A DNA stretch of 64,000 nucleotides from Dillenia suffruticosa. Its lineage: Eukaryota; Streptophyta; Magnoliopsida; Dilleniales; Dilleniaceae. Below, piece by piece: positions 45,040 through 56,780 of the stretch. The notes beneath the pieces are model-generated. The model had not been told where the DNA came from, searched no databases, and worked only from the letters and a program-made list of their open reading frames with translations. The DNA lies in the NCBI GenBank assembly GCA_033439265.1, contig JAVTVX010000034.1, forward strand, positions 12,865,001-12,929,000, written 5' to 3'. Position 1 is the first letter of the stretch. Each line of letters opens with the position of its first letter. A program made the position numbers and the translations under genes.

Positions 45040-46080
45040 TGGACATTCCACACACACACAAAACATTTTAAAATTCATTTAAAAATCATTTTTAAAAAAT
45101 CAAGTAAAATATTTTATTCAGTTAAACATAACATAAAAAAATCAAGTAAAATATTTTACTCAATTAGAACATAACATATAATTCACTCACCTTTCAGGAG
45201 GTTAACACTCCCAATCCACAATTCAAAACTATCTCATAAACTTCCAATTATCTTAACCCAAGACAATAGACAAAAATTAATCACTCAATCATACTAACAC
45301 TAAAAAAAATCAATATTATCTACGCAACTCAAACTCTAATTTTTCAAAATTTACTAATTTATCATCTAATTTTATCAGACCATATCATCAATATACAGAA
45401 ATAATTTTTCTTTCAAGATTTTCTCAAATTTTAATATTATATTACCTTATGTTTAAACCCCCCAAACTTTATTTTTTCAATCTCAACATAAAATTTATAT
45501 ACAAATAAAATGTACTCAAATTTAAGATAAAGAAAAGAAAATTACCTTACTTGAGCCACCACCACCAATTTTGTCTTTTGGTCACGTCATCTTCAAATCT
45601 AGATTTTCCTCTTTACAAAATCTCAAATCTCAACATAAATCCTAAATTTATGTAAGAATAATTCCAATCCAAGTTTAAGAACAAGCATTACCTCTATTTG
45701 TTTAACCAATTTCACCTTTTGTTGAACCACTCCAAACTTCAGATTTTTTTCTCAAAGAAACTTATTTTTCTCACTAGATCTAACCCCCGATAGGTTTTGT
45801 TAGGAGTTTTAGAAGTGTCAATATATAGATTTTTGCTAGAATCTTGGTTGCTTTTGAAGAGAGCAAAGGGAGGGAGAGGGAGAGAGAGGGTGAGTCAAGA
45901 GTGAGAGAAGGGGAGAGTGGTGTGGGTTCTCGAGTAGGAAGGGAGGAAGAGAGATAAAGAGAGTAAAAAGATAAAGTGGGAGGATAGGTTTTTTGAACTT
46001 TTCTTGTCTTCTCTTTTTTTTGTCTTTTCTTATTTTTCTTTCTCGATGCCATATTCTGGCATATTAATCTGTCCCAAAAT
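45040..46080 (-). mobile_element. LTR/promoter-like fragment, relative of 7085-8480
   Basis: On the minus strand it has a CT-rich leader (46000-45850) and ends toward 45200 with a motif whose plus-strand form is ATTCACTCACCTTTCAGGAG. The plus-strand phrase TCCTCTTTACAAAATCTCAA near 45610 resembles text at 8050. I infer a degenerate LTR plus leader. Minus-strand frames over the purine-rich part are low complexity. Confidence 0.35.
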
Positions 46081-46249
46081 AATTTGCTGGAAGTATTTTG
46101 CTTACTTTTTGGAAGTCTACAATGTTGCAGTGGATTATTTTGGCAAAAAATAGCTTAGGAAAAGGGGAGTCTGATTACTTGAACTTATTAGTTCATTAAA
46201 AATAGTACCACTTTAAAAAGTAAAAATTATACAAAACAACATACTGGGC

Positions 46250-46292
46250 GGAGAGTCGAACTAAGAGAGCAAGGCAATCTCTCAACCACACT
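46250..46292 (-). repeat. Possible SINE/tRNA-like pol III boxes
   Basis: On the minus strand GTGTGGTTGAGAGATTG resembles an A box, and 20-odd bases later TTAGTTCGACTCTCCGC resembles a B box. It is followed by TTTTTACTTTTT. A complete cloverleaf or a defined SINE end is not seen. Confidence 0.3.
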
Positions 46293-46317
46293 GAATTAGT
46301 GGAAATCAAATACTGGG

Positions 46318-46745
46318 AACCATTTCTTTTACAATACGTAACCTTATTGGCTTAAGTTGGCTATAGCTAGAGAATGCTCAGCTTGAGGGTCCATTCCAAC
46401 TGCTCACCAAACTTCTCTTACAAAACAATGTCCTACAGGGAACCATCCTCAAATCTTGTAAACTGTAAAAATTTACAAATACTAAATCTTTTCCGAAGCA
46501 ACCTTGGTGGTATCATACAAGAGAAAAATTTTTGATCTTTCGACTTTGTCAATTGCTTTCGTATTGGCCGAAAAAAATTTTTCTAGATCATTATCTTCAA
46601 ATGTTGGTAATCTTAAAAAGTGGAAGCGTTGGATTTGTCAAACAATGTTTTATCTGGAGAAATTCCACTCTCCTTGTGTTATTGTACTAGTATTGAATAT
46701 TAATACTATTGGAAAATGGGACAAGTCCATCCATGTGAGTAGACC
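46318..46745 (+). pseudogene. LRR receptor-kinase fragment (class XII-like ectodomain)
   Basis: In three frames the translation gives successive 24-residue leucine-rich repeats: IRNLIGLSWL with a stop, QLEGPFQLLTKLLLQNNVLQ, then NLVNCKNLQILNLFRSNLGG, then KIFDLSTLSIAFVLAEKNFS followed by SLSSNVGNLKKW, and EIPLSLCYCTSIEY. Order and spacing (N.F.GSLP..VGNLKnL, GEIP.SL..C.SLE.L) match the C-terminal LRRs of EFR/Xa21-type plant receptor kinases. At least two frame changes and three stops are present, and neither signal peptide nor kinase domain is nearby. It is a broken fragment, roughly 140 residues of an approximately 1000-residue family. Confidence 0.8.
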
Positions 46746-46799
46746 CAAATCCATGTTATTCAAATTTAAATTTGAATGTCGAAGTGATTTTGGATAACT

Positions 46800-47229
46800 A
46801 CCTCTCAACTCCCTCTCTCCCTCCAACTCTCTCTTAATGAAAGACAACTTCCCAATTTGGTTTGAATTTGGTTTGATGTGTTTTACGTGAATAAGGAGCA
46901 AAGGAAGTGTGTGAAGCAATCTTTATGAAAGAGAGAGGATCTTTACGACATATAATTCACTACGAATGAGTACAACCTATAATTAAATTATTAATATTCT
47001 ATATCACTTATTAATAAAATATTTTTGTTTCAGAGTTATTGTTGTATCCATTATCTTAATTAGCAAATAAAGGCACAAAAAATAAGTAATTTTCACCTCC
47101 TAACATTATATGGTGTGATAAAAATAAATAATTTTCACCTTCTCTTCTTTTGCTAAATCTCACTTACCCCCTACCCAAGAGAACCACAAAAGGAGCCACA
47201 TTGACCCTTGCAAGTCAACAAGAAGCCCA
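46800..47229. other. Spacer
   Basis: No gene seen between the LRR fragment and segment A3. The first 60 bases are a CTC-rich pyrimidine run. Confidence 0.4.
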
Positions 47230-49010
47230 ACCCTTTACTAAATCCTTCCTTCATTTTGCAAGCCATAATCCTTAATTGGAGATGGAGGTTTTTGGGGTTG
47301 AAAAATCAGTCACATACCAATGTCATCAAATAGTTGTTTCTTTATCTCAGGTACTTTGTGAACTAAGAGCTTTGACTCTTAGGGAAGACTGTAAGGTTTT
47401 ACTTATTGTTTGACGTCGCAGTCATTGTACATGTCAACATACGGTGCCCCCTTGCACCCAAACACTGGGCCATACATTGCACGCGATGATCATATTAATA
47501 ATATTTTTAAATTATTTTTATTCAAAAAAGTTCAACCAATTTATCTTAAGGATATTGACATAGTCAATCAAATATTTAATACTATAAAAGGTCACGTGTA
47601 TGACATGTATCTCATTGCTTATGAGGCAAACATATGTTTCAATACTCAGATTCCCATGTGCTGTTAACTCAAATATATCTAGATCATTGTTCGGACCACA
47701 GCCAATGGCCCACACGTTTTCACGGATGGAATCTTAGGGTTTCTTGTTGACGCAAAGAATTCCAACTGTTATGAGATATCTCGTGATAAAATATATTAAA
47801 TATGCATAAAGTTGTCTTCTCACAACCTTGATAACGGGGCGGAGTAAGGAAATTCTTTTAGGGCCATAAAATAATAATTAATAAAAATTGTAAAATAAAA
47901 ATATATTAAAAATTCATATAACTCTAATTAAAAATAAATAATATTAAATAAAATAAATAATTACAAAAATTGTTCTCTAAAGCTTATGAGAAAATTGCTT
48001 TTGATTTGGAGTAAACATTATGATTTTTTGAAGTTATATTTGAATCATCCGTAACCTTATTTTAAAAAAGGGAACCGATTGCTTTTTTTTTTTCCATAAT
48101 TGATTCTTTATCCGTCTTTTTGAATTTTTGAACGGAAAACAAAGAAAATAAAAAAAAACAAAAAAAAAAAAGGCAAAAGAAAATTTTGAGTGAAAGAAAA
48201 TTTTATAATTTTTATTAAATTAGAGTTGAATTTTTATTGAAAAACTGGTCACCATATATAGATTTCAAAACATAACTCTAACGATAACCAACAATTTTTG
48301 ATTATTTGATTTACAAAAAATAGAGAATATTATATTTATCTAATATAATTAATAGAATATTTGATATATTCTACGTGGGGTCACTTGATTTTGACCCAAA
48401 GTAGGACGTGCTCGGTTGGTTTAATTAACCCAAATAAACATGAAGTTGTTCACAAGATATCTCTTCCTCTTTCTAGGTTGCACAATATTGTCTTCTAATA
48501 ATATTCTATTATATTTTTCCATTAAATAAATAGAACATAAATATGATTTAAAATGCTCAATATAATAGAATTAATTTAAATTTAACTATGAATTTCAAAA
48601 TAGTTTGAATGAAAATTTAAACTCATTTATGGAATTAGTTTTTAATAGGCTCAAATTTTTGTGACAATATAAATAGATGATTCCTTCTATGGATGAGTTT
48701 TGCTTTTCATCTTCTACATGCTTTTTTGCACAAAAGAATTTTAGATGAGTGGATTTAAAAGGTAGAAACAGAATAATTTGTTTAAAAAATAACTTTGAAA
48801 ACTCTAAAATTTTATTTTATTATTTATATTAATATTTTGGAAACTAAAATAGTAAAAAGGAAATAAATACAAGGTAAAACTCATTATACAATATGTTGCG
48901 CTTTGGAGTAAAATGATGTTAAATAAAATCAAATTTTCTATTACGGCAATAGTGATAGCAACAACAAGCACCATATAAATTAAAATCAGTATAACACTCA
49001 AACTATTTGC
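47230..49010. repeat. Dispersed duplicated segment, copy A3 (partial)
   Basis: Matches A1 at GTTTCTTTATCTC then GTACT(T/C)TGTGAACTAAGAG (47337 versus 25985), at TTGCACCCAAACAC(C)TGG (47452 versus 29402) and at AATTTAACTATGAATTTCAA (48579 versus 53562 in A2). It matches A2 again at AGATGATTCCTTC (48672 versus 57339). Internal parts, including both hAT elements, are missing, so it is a deleted copy. Confidence 0.75.
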
Positions 49011-49154
49011 CTAAGCTGAATTTTGATTTTCATATGTCCCCCCCGGGTAATTCCATAATAATGTGAGTTTAAATGTTTGATTTTATATGGTAATATTTTT
49101 TAATAAAAGATATATAAATTTAAAATTATATAATAATAAGCAGTATATAACTAA

Positions 49155-51205
49155 AATTCACAAAAACAAAAACAAAAATGAATATAATTGTATCCAAGAG
49201 ATGTGCTTTAATTTGTTTGAATTTTTTTATGTCATTCATTCCTATTTAGAGCCATCTCCTTAGCTAAATTCATAACTATTATATTTTACGGATAAATTAT
49301 ATCCAAATTTTCAATAACTTATTTCTACATTTTACTAAATCTACTATACTTAATTTTTTATTTTCTTAACTGGTGCATATTTGAGTTTTTGCTGTAAATA
49401 TCCAAATAATTTCAAACGATACTTTCACATCTTATCTACAATTAAATTCACTCACAACTTAATAATATGTATCTCTTCATTTCTAATTCTATCATTTTTA
49501 CTTTTATCAAATATCTAACTAAATACCTCTATTTCAACTGCACCCATTTTATACTCTTATTGTTGTTTGTTGGCTTAACACTCAATATTATTTAATAGTA
49601 TAGGTTTTATTGCAGTTTTATAAAACCTTCTCTTTAAATACAATGGTATTTACGATAAAAAAAAAACTTTAAATATTTTTCTCCATTTCATCCAACTCGT
49701 TTCAATTTTATAATTCAAACCCCAATCTATATTATCATCATTTTGAATGATGGATTCAAATATAAAAAACGTTCACTTTTTGTTATATCCTTTTTTTCTA
49801 ACTTAATCATTTTTTCATCATTTTAATAATTGCCACTAAATATACATTTCATATATTCAATTTTTTATCAATTCAATCTAAATTTTTTGAATTCTAGTAT
49901 GACCATTCATAACTCTAATTTTACATTAATACCCTCTTTTGTTTTATCGACTACTATTATATCATTTGCAAAAAACATGTACCATAATATTTACTTTTGA
50001 ATAGTTTTTGTGATTTCATATATTATTATTGCAAAAATGAAGAAATTTAATACCAAATTTTGTTGAAATCCAATATTGATCGGAAAGTTATCAGTTAAAC
50101 TCTCACAAATTCTTACGTTACTAATAACTCCCTCATGTATCTATTTAACGAGATTAATATATCTCAGGGAGATTTCCTTTTTCATCAACGCCCACCATAA
50201 TATGTCTTTAATAACCCAATTATATGTTTTTTCTAGATCAATGGATACCATATGTAAGTCTCTCTTCTATACTTTAAATTTCTCCATCAAATGTCTTAGC
50301 AAATGAATTGTTTCAGTGGTGGATTATTTTATTATAAATACAAATTGATTTTGAAATACATTTATTTCCAATCATAATCTATATTTTATCACTCTTTTCC
50401 ATAATTTCATAGTATAATTCATAAGTTTAATTCCCTTTATAATTGAAATAATTTTGTATATTTTCTTTATTTTTATATAGTGGTACAAGTATACTTTCTT
50501 TATACATGAGACACTTTCTTGATTTGCTAGATTTTGTTAAAAAAATCTATTAACATTATTATCTCAAATTCACTTAAATATTTCCATATCTTAATAAGAA
50601 TGCCATTTGATCTTATGACTTTATCATTTTTCATTTCTTTAAAACTCCCTTTACTTCATAGCGATGAATTTTACGTTTAAAATCTTTATTGATCTCTTCT
50701 ATATGTATTGTGATATTGTCGATATCTTTTGTACATTCAATATTAAAAAGATTATCAAAATAATCACTCTATTACTTTCTTTTGTTCTCATCCCTTATAA
50801 GTATAATATTGATTTCACTCTTAATACAATTAACATTATTTAGATTTTTTTTTCCTTTCTCTTCCTTAATTTTATAATTCTGTAAATCTCTTTTTCTCTA
50901 TCCTTAGTTTCTAATCTCTTGTATAATTTATTATACATTTTGCTTTTTTATTCGTGAATAAGTTTTTTCACCTCATTTTTTATACTTTTGTATTTTTCAA
51001 ATGTATTGCTACTTTTATTACTTTTAAAATTTTTATAATACTCTCGTTTGGCTCTTATAGTAATTTGGATTTTTGCATTCCATCACCATAACTTTTTGTC
51101 TATTCGAGTCCAACCCCTAGATACGCTAAGAATCTCGCTATCTATACTTTTAATATTGTTAGATATCTCTTTTCATATTATTTCTGAATCCTCATTGATA
51201 GACCA
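49155..51205 (-). mobile_element. RTE-like LINE retrotransposon, 5' truncated
   Basis: Minus-strand translation across 2 kb follows a plant RTE-type LINE ORF from just before reverse transcriptase to the C-terminus, despite many stops. The endonuclease is absent: similarity begins at about 51165, next to the border with segment A2, as expected for LINE 5' truncation. After the ORF end (LAKEMALNRNE near 49255), the 3' end has a TTTTTG triplet-like tail near 49165, recalling the short tandem tails of RTE elements. Confidence 0.8.
49555..51165 (-). pseudogene. LINE reverse transcriptase remnant
   Basis: Motifs in order on the minus strand: KLWWWNAKIQITIRAKREYY (about 51085), then LYKRLETKDREKEIYRI (about 50910). 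The RT fingers are GIKLMNYTMKLWKRVIKYRL (about 50440) and STTETIHLLRHLMEKF (about 50300). Motif A is LHMVSIDLEKTYN (about 50245), followed by LWWALMKKEISLRYINLV. The catalytic FADD box reads FFANDIIVV (about 49970), so the second Asp pair is mutated. Then IPLYLKRRFYKTAIKPILL (about 49630), matching the usual IP.KLKGKFYRTAIRPAML. Stops occur throughout. The enzyme would copy LINE RNA at the chromosomal target; this copy cannot. Confidence 0.85.
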
Positions 51206-51219
51206 AGTTACTAGTTGAT

Positions 51220-51971
51220 CATGGCAAGAGAGTTTTGTCTCTTAAGATCCAAATCCAAATTGAATCAAATTTAGTTAAATTTAATGTGGTTACTGAATAC
51301 GTATAATTTGTACTGAGGGGGAAAAAAAGAGACAGTCATATTCAATAAGCTCGAGGATGCTGAATTGCATCACTTTAACTCCCAACCCAATCACGATTGG
51401 GCTGAGTGAGGTTGGGCTATTCCCTCATAGTTAAAGCCCAAAAGAAAACAAAGGGGCCCAAACCTTTTTTTTTCCCCTGTTTTGTTAAGAAAAAGAAATA
51501 GAAGAAAGCATGTGGTCATTCAGGTGGGCGCTTTTGTTTTTTCTTCGTTTGGAAGAAATACTATAAGAAGAGGTAAAGAGATAAAATGGAAGAATAATGG
51601 TGGGTAATCAAGTGCTGATTTCTTCTCCATTATGCTTCAGATTTCAGAGGAGAGTTTTCAGTAGCAGGTTTTTCAAGTTTCTTCGTCTTGACTTTTCAGA
51701 TTTTTCTTAAGAGTGCGATCTCTCTTGTTTCTTTATCTCTTGTACTTTGTGAACTAAAACTTTTGAATCTCAGGACATCTATTTGTTGTTAGATATGTTG
51801 TTTTCTCAAATTTACTAGAGAAGACTATGTAATCTGGTTTTATATAGTGGAGATTCAACTGTCCTCTTTACAGTGAAGAGACCTACTGAGACAACAGGAA
51901 ATTTACTTGTGATTGCTTGCTGTTTGATTAATTCGGGTGTTGTTTCAGTAGCTAGTGGCGACAACTGACAA
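51220..51971 (+). mobile_element. LTR-like block at the start of A2
   Basis: Runs from TGGCAAGAGAGTTTTGT to GTGGCGACAACTGACA. Homologous throughout to 25428-26229 and shorter mainly in poly-T tracts. The same caveats apply: no partner LTR and no polyprotein. Confidence 0.35.
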
Positions 51972-52532
51972 GCCGTAATCATTGATAACAGAGTGATCAC
52001 TAATGGTAACAATTGGTAGTATCCAAGCAGTCACTTGTGGGAATAGGAGGTATCTCTCCTCCCAACAAATGACTCCTCTCAAAGGCCCAATTCTCAGTTC
52101 TCTCTCCTCCAAACCAACCCTGGATCAATCTTTCTGATTAAGCTATTTGGTCCCCTCCCCCAAAAAAAAACTATGTTCTATTTTTAACTGTTTTTAAAAA
52201 TGTCCATTTAACAACATGCCAATAAATTAATATCAATAATGTTATTTTTAGATAAAAGTCCAAAACACCATCAAAAGTAACAAAAGTTATGATAGAACTC
52301 CAAAAAAAAAAAGTTGCATTTTAATTCTTTTGCAATGCTATTTGTTACCTAAAAAATTAAAATATTTAGTTTTACCGTCATCTCCTAAATTTTGTAATTC
52401 GTGATCAATACCAAACGAGGTGCTGCTAGACAATTAACTTTTTGGGGTAAAATATATTTTATGCTCCCAAAATTACTTCAATTTTTACATGAATCACAAA
52501 TAATACCCAATAATTGAAACATGGATAACAGT

Positions 52533-53130
52533 TAGGGGTGGCAATCAAGCTTTCTTAACCATGCTTTACAAAGCCTAGGCTTGGCACATTTAAAATTTTA
52601 TGAACCCAAACTCAAGTTTGACTCTAGAAAGCTCGAAAAATCCAGACTCGAGCTCTACTCAAAAGATTAAAAGGGTCTTGGGCCTATTTCGGGCAAGCTC
52701 GGCCAACACATAAATTTTGTTTTTTAAATTTTTAACTCATTTTAAAGTATAATAAATAAAAAAAAACACACATATTAATCATTCAAAATAAAATATAAAA
52801 GAAATACCACCATACCAAATTAAGTATTACACACTATCATGAAAATTAAAATTACAATGTCGTGAAAGATTAAAGAATTACATTAAGAGTAATATATTAG
52901 AGTCATCAAAATCATCATCCAAGTATCATAATATTTGGTTTTAAATCTCACAAAAAATGATTTTAAATAGACCAAGTCTATAATTGGCCAATTCCAATGT
53001 ATCCAAACTTCGTCCGTAATTAAAACAGATTTAATTAATGAGTCCAAGCTCGGCCTAATTCTAAAACAAGCCCAGCTTGGTTCTTAAAATGGGCTGAACT
53101 CGAGCCAGTCCAATCCAATTGCTGGTCCTA
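52533..53130. mobile_element. hAT MITE in A2
   Basis: Begins TAGGGGTGGCAATC and ends ATTGCTGGTCCTA, 598 bases, same length as the A1 copy. Flanks are ATAACAGT and ACAACAGC, a decayed 8-bp duplication. Confidence 0.85.
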
Positions 53131-53859
53131 ACAACAGCAGGGATCATGGTACCAAAAAGCCATTGAGAAAATCAATTTCCGACTTTCTTAAATTTTGTTT
53201 TTAGTATTCTAATGTTTTCATATTCAGTATTTTTATATCATTTCTATTTTATTTATATGCATCACGAAATTTTTACGTCAGTTTATTATTGAGTAAGAGA
53301 CAAAATGGAGTAATTTTTAGTCAATTTTAATAGAATAATGGATCGACAAGCCCAACTTCACCCAAAAAAAAAGGTTAAGATAAAAACTTATCAAAGTTTA
53401 AAGTGACAATTTAAAGTTTATAAGGCAATTTTATATTTTTTTCCACTAAATAAATAGAACACAATTATGATTTAATAAGTTTTCTTTCTAACCACTCGAG
53501 CTAATACACTTGTCTCGACGGAATTTCAAGGCTTAATTAATAAAATTAATTTAAATTTAACTATGAATTTCAAAATAGTTTGAATGAAAATTTAAACTCA
53601 ATTGTGGAATTAGTTTATAATAGGCTCAAATTTTGGACCTAGACATACACTATAAAAAAAAACATAATTTTAACGACGGAAAAAATTTATTGCTATTTTA
53701 CGATTAATTTAATGTCGAAAAATTTTTTCGTCACTATTTTCAAACGGAATTAGTGCCAAAAAAGTATTCGTGACTAAATTAACAACTGATACATTATTTG
53801 TGACTAAATTCATCTATAATTGATGGTATTATTTCAATATTAAGTTGAGATTGTACTGA

Positions 53860-54440
53860 TTACCGGTGTCCATGTATTTCCCGAGAGTCTCCACGAACGT
53901 CACAAAAAACAAGAGGGCAACGGAGAGAGAAAGACTCATGGAAATCCACCATTTGCTGCACTTGATTCTTGAAGCCTGTTGAGAGACTGAGTTGAAAATC
54001 AAAGATTGGATGAAGAGATAAGATATGGCTTGTCAAGTGGCTTTGGATTCATGATTTCGGACCCTCTTCTCCTGTCTTAGGTTGATCTCGGTCAGTGCTT
54101 GGAGATCTGCCTTTGTTCTGGCTTTATATTCCTCCCAGGTCATGTCAGGCTTAACGTACTTACTTCTGCCATCGTAGACATCGGACATTTTTGGATCGGA
54201 GATCCAGAATAGACGGCGAGAGAGAGAAGTGATAATAATACTGTCCCCGACAACGTTGGCGAGCAACACTCGGGGATGAGGCATGACCATCACGGTCACA
54301 ATGGTCACGAATTTCCAAGTGGGCATTGAAAATGGCCAAAATGGCCAAAAGATTGAAAAAAACAAATTATATTTTAAAGCAGCAGACCAAGACGAAGAAT
54401 AGCATAAAGACACTTGTAAGGAGTAAGGACTCTTCAAAAG
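53860..54440 (-). pseudogene. Captured gene-like fragment in CACTA element 2
   Basis: GC-richer than the rest of the element. On the minus strand ATG at 54188, after a leader ending TTCTGGATCTCCGATCC, opens a 51-codon frame to 54033 that starts MSDVYDGRSKYVKPD and includes MTWEEYKARTKADLQALTE, a hydrophilic protein-like sequence. Further along the same strand, after an acceptor-like CTCTCAACAG near 53984, another frame reads KCSKWWISMSLSLSVALLFF and VTFVETLGKYMDTG, a likely membrane segment, followed by CCG|GTAATC. This looks like two exons of a host gene taken up by the transposon, but I do not recognise the parent. Splice donors are not certain, and it may be non-coding now. Confidence 0.5.
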
Positions 54441-56574
54441 GTGACACGAATTCTAAGTACGCCTTGAATATGGTCCCTGGATGTGGACCCGAGTTGGCCG
54501 CGCGGTACCATTCATTAACCATTTCCATTTTGAGGAGTTATATGTATTTAATTTATTATATTATTTCAATATTAACTTCAATCCAAAATTTAAAAAAAAA
54601 AAATTAATTCAAGTACTACCATACAAATACAATAGTTTTAAACATCTAAAAATAAATGTTAAAATTTCAAATATTTTTTAAATACTTGAGACAAAAAAAG
54701 TCAGCATCTTATATGATCGTGGTTTTCACACGATCTCAAAATTATTAATATCTACAAATAAGAGCAACTAGAGGAAAAAAAAACCTATAAACCTATGGTT
54801 GAATTGGTTTATACATCGGACTCACTAAATTCGTCGCAAATTTCATTATCAAATTTAGCGACGAAAAATTTTTATAACAAATTTCATCGTCAATTAGTTA
54901 TAAAAATTTTTTGTTATTAAATTTGTCACTAATTAGTGATGAAAAAATATTTGTTACAAAATTTAGTAATAAACTCCAAAATTCATAACTAAATTTGTCA
55001 CTAATTAGTCACAAAAAACTATTCGTGATAAAATTTATCGCTAATTAGTTACAAAAAATATTCATAGATAAATTTATTACTAATTTATTACCGATATTTC
55101 AAAATTCATGGCTAATTTCCAAACAAAATTTTTTCTATATTCTATTAAGAAATAATTTTAACCATATCTCTCTTTTTAACCTATTATAAATAACAAAATC
55201 GAATTAAATGATAGTGAATATTACAATTCTGACCGATTGAAAAATTTTTAACAATAAATAATTTAACTAATTTTTAACAAATAATTTTTAATTAGTCGTA
55301 ACTATCGAGTTCACCATTCGTGTTTTTTGTTTTCTACATTCATTCACTTCTCTCATATAATTCAATCGTTTTTAAAAGTTCAGTTGTTCATCTTCCTTCG
55401 TTATTATCATCAGTAAGGAACATAATAGATCATACATTCACATTCGATAATCTATCTCGTCTTGTAAATAGATCAAACAATAGTTTTAGGTGACCGGCGG
55501 CTGTGAGACGAATGACTATTGATAGACGGCTGTCCATTGATAGACTATTCTATGGTTTCAAAAAATAAAATAAAAGATAAAAAGAATAATAAAATAATAA
55601 AATAAAAGAAAAATAAGAAAATAAAAATTATTTTATATAAAAATTAGCATTGTTTATTTTTTTTATTTTATTAATTTATATTAACTAATCATATTTATTA
55701 TTTTATAATATTTTCAATTAGCATTTTATTTTAGTAATTTATATTTTTATTTTTTAAAAAATAATATTATTTTTATTTTTTCAATCTTTTATTATTTAGC
55801 GACGACTTCGAAATCCGTCGCTAAGTTTAACGATAAATTCAGTAATCTGTCACTGATTTAGTGACGGATTTAGAAATCAGTCGCTAATTTGGCAACGGAC
55901 TTTGAAATTCATTGCTAAGTTAGCGACAGATTCCAGAATCCGTCGCTAAACTTATTTTTTTTAATTAGCATTTTATATTTTTTATATTATTAATTTATAT
56001 TAACTAATCATATTTATTATTTTATAATATTTTAAATCATCATTTTATTTTATTATTTTATTTGATTTTTTTTAAATAATATTATTTTTTAGTATTTTAA
56101 ATAATATTTTGAAATAGCATTTTATTTTATTTTTTTAAGAATAAAATTAATATATTTTTTAATTCATTTATTATTTTATTTTAAGTTAACATTTTATTGT
56201 GTTATTATTTTATAAAAAAATATCATATTTATTATTTTTAATTAATATGTTATATTTAATTTTTATTTTATCTTTTTAAAGAATAATATTGTTTTATTTT
56301 TTTAATTCATTTGTTATTTTATTTTAAATTTGCATTTTATTATTTTATACAAAATTATTATTTTTAAATTAATACGTTATATTTTATTTTTATTTTATCT
56401 TTTTAAAGAATTTTATTATTATATTTTTTAAATCTTTTATTATTTTCTTTTAAACTAAAATTTTATTATTTTATAACAAATTATCATTTTATATTATTTT
56501 ATTATTATTAGAAAAATATGAGAATAAGATAATAAGTAAAAGAAAAAAAAAGAAGATTAGATATCTCATTTGAT

Positions 56575-56780
56575 CCGGTGTTTGTGAGTTCTTTCAATTT
56601 TGATGTGTATGTAGGTTCGAACCCTTCTGGAGGCATTTCTTGAGTCCTTTTTCGCAAGGGTGCGGGAGAGTGCAGACTCGGGCGGGGTGAGCAGGGCGGG
56701 CGGGCATGCAGCTAGGCCAGCGGTCGGGGTACGTGAGTGAGTGGGTAGTAGCGGGGTTGGGCGCGTGCGACGCATGGAAA
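56575..56780. repeat. GC-rich island 3 inside CACTA element 2
   Basis: Rich in GGGCGGG, GGTCGGGG and GGGTAGTAGCGGGG words, bounded on both sides by very AT-rich DNA. It is preceded by a perfect B-box-like GGTTCGAACCC near 56613. The 69-codon minus-strand frame over it is compositional. It lacks the tandem units of island 2. Confidence 0.55.

Noticed and set aside
45780..46052. Lys/Ser-rich minus-strand frame
   Set aside because: Translation of a purine/pyrimidine-biased leader in LTR-like sequence; low complexity.
46250..46292. Functional tRNA gene
   Set aside because: A- and B-box-like words only; no acceptor stem or anticodon arm could be paired.
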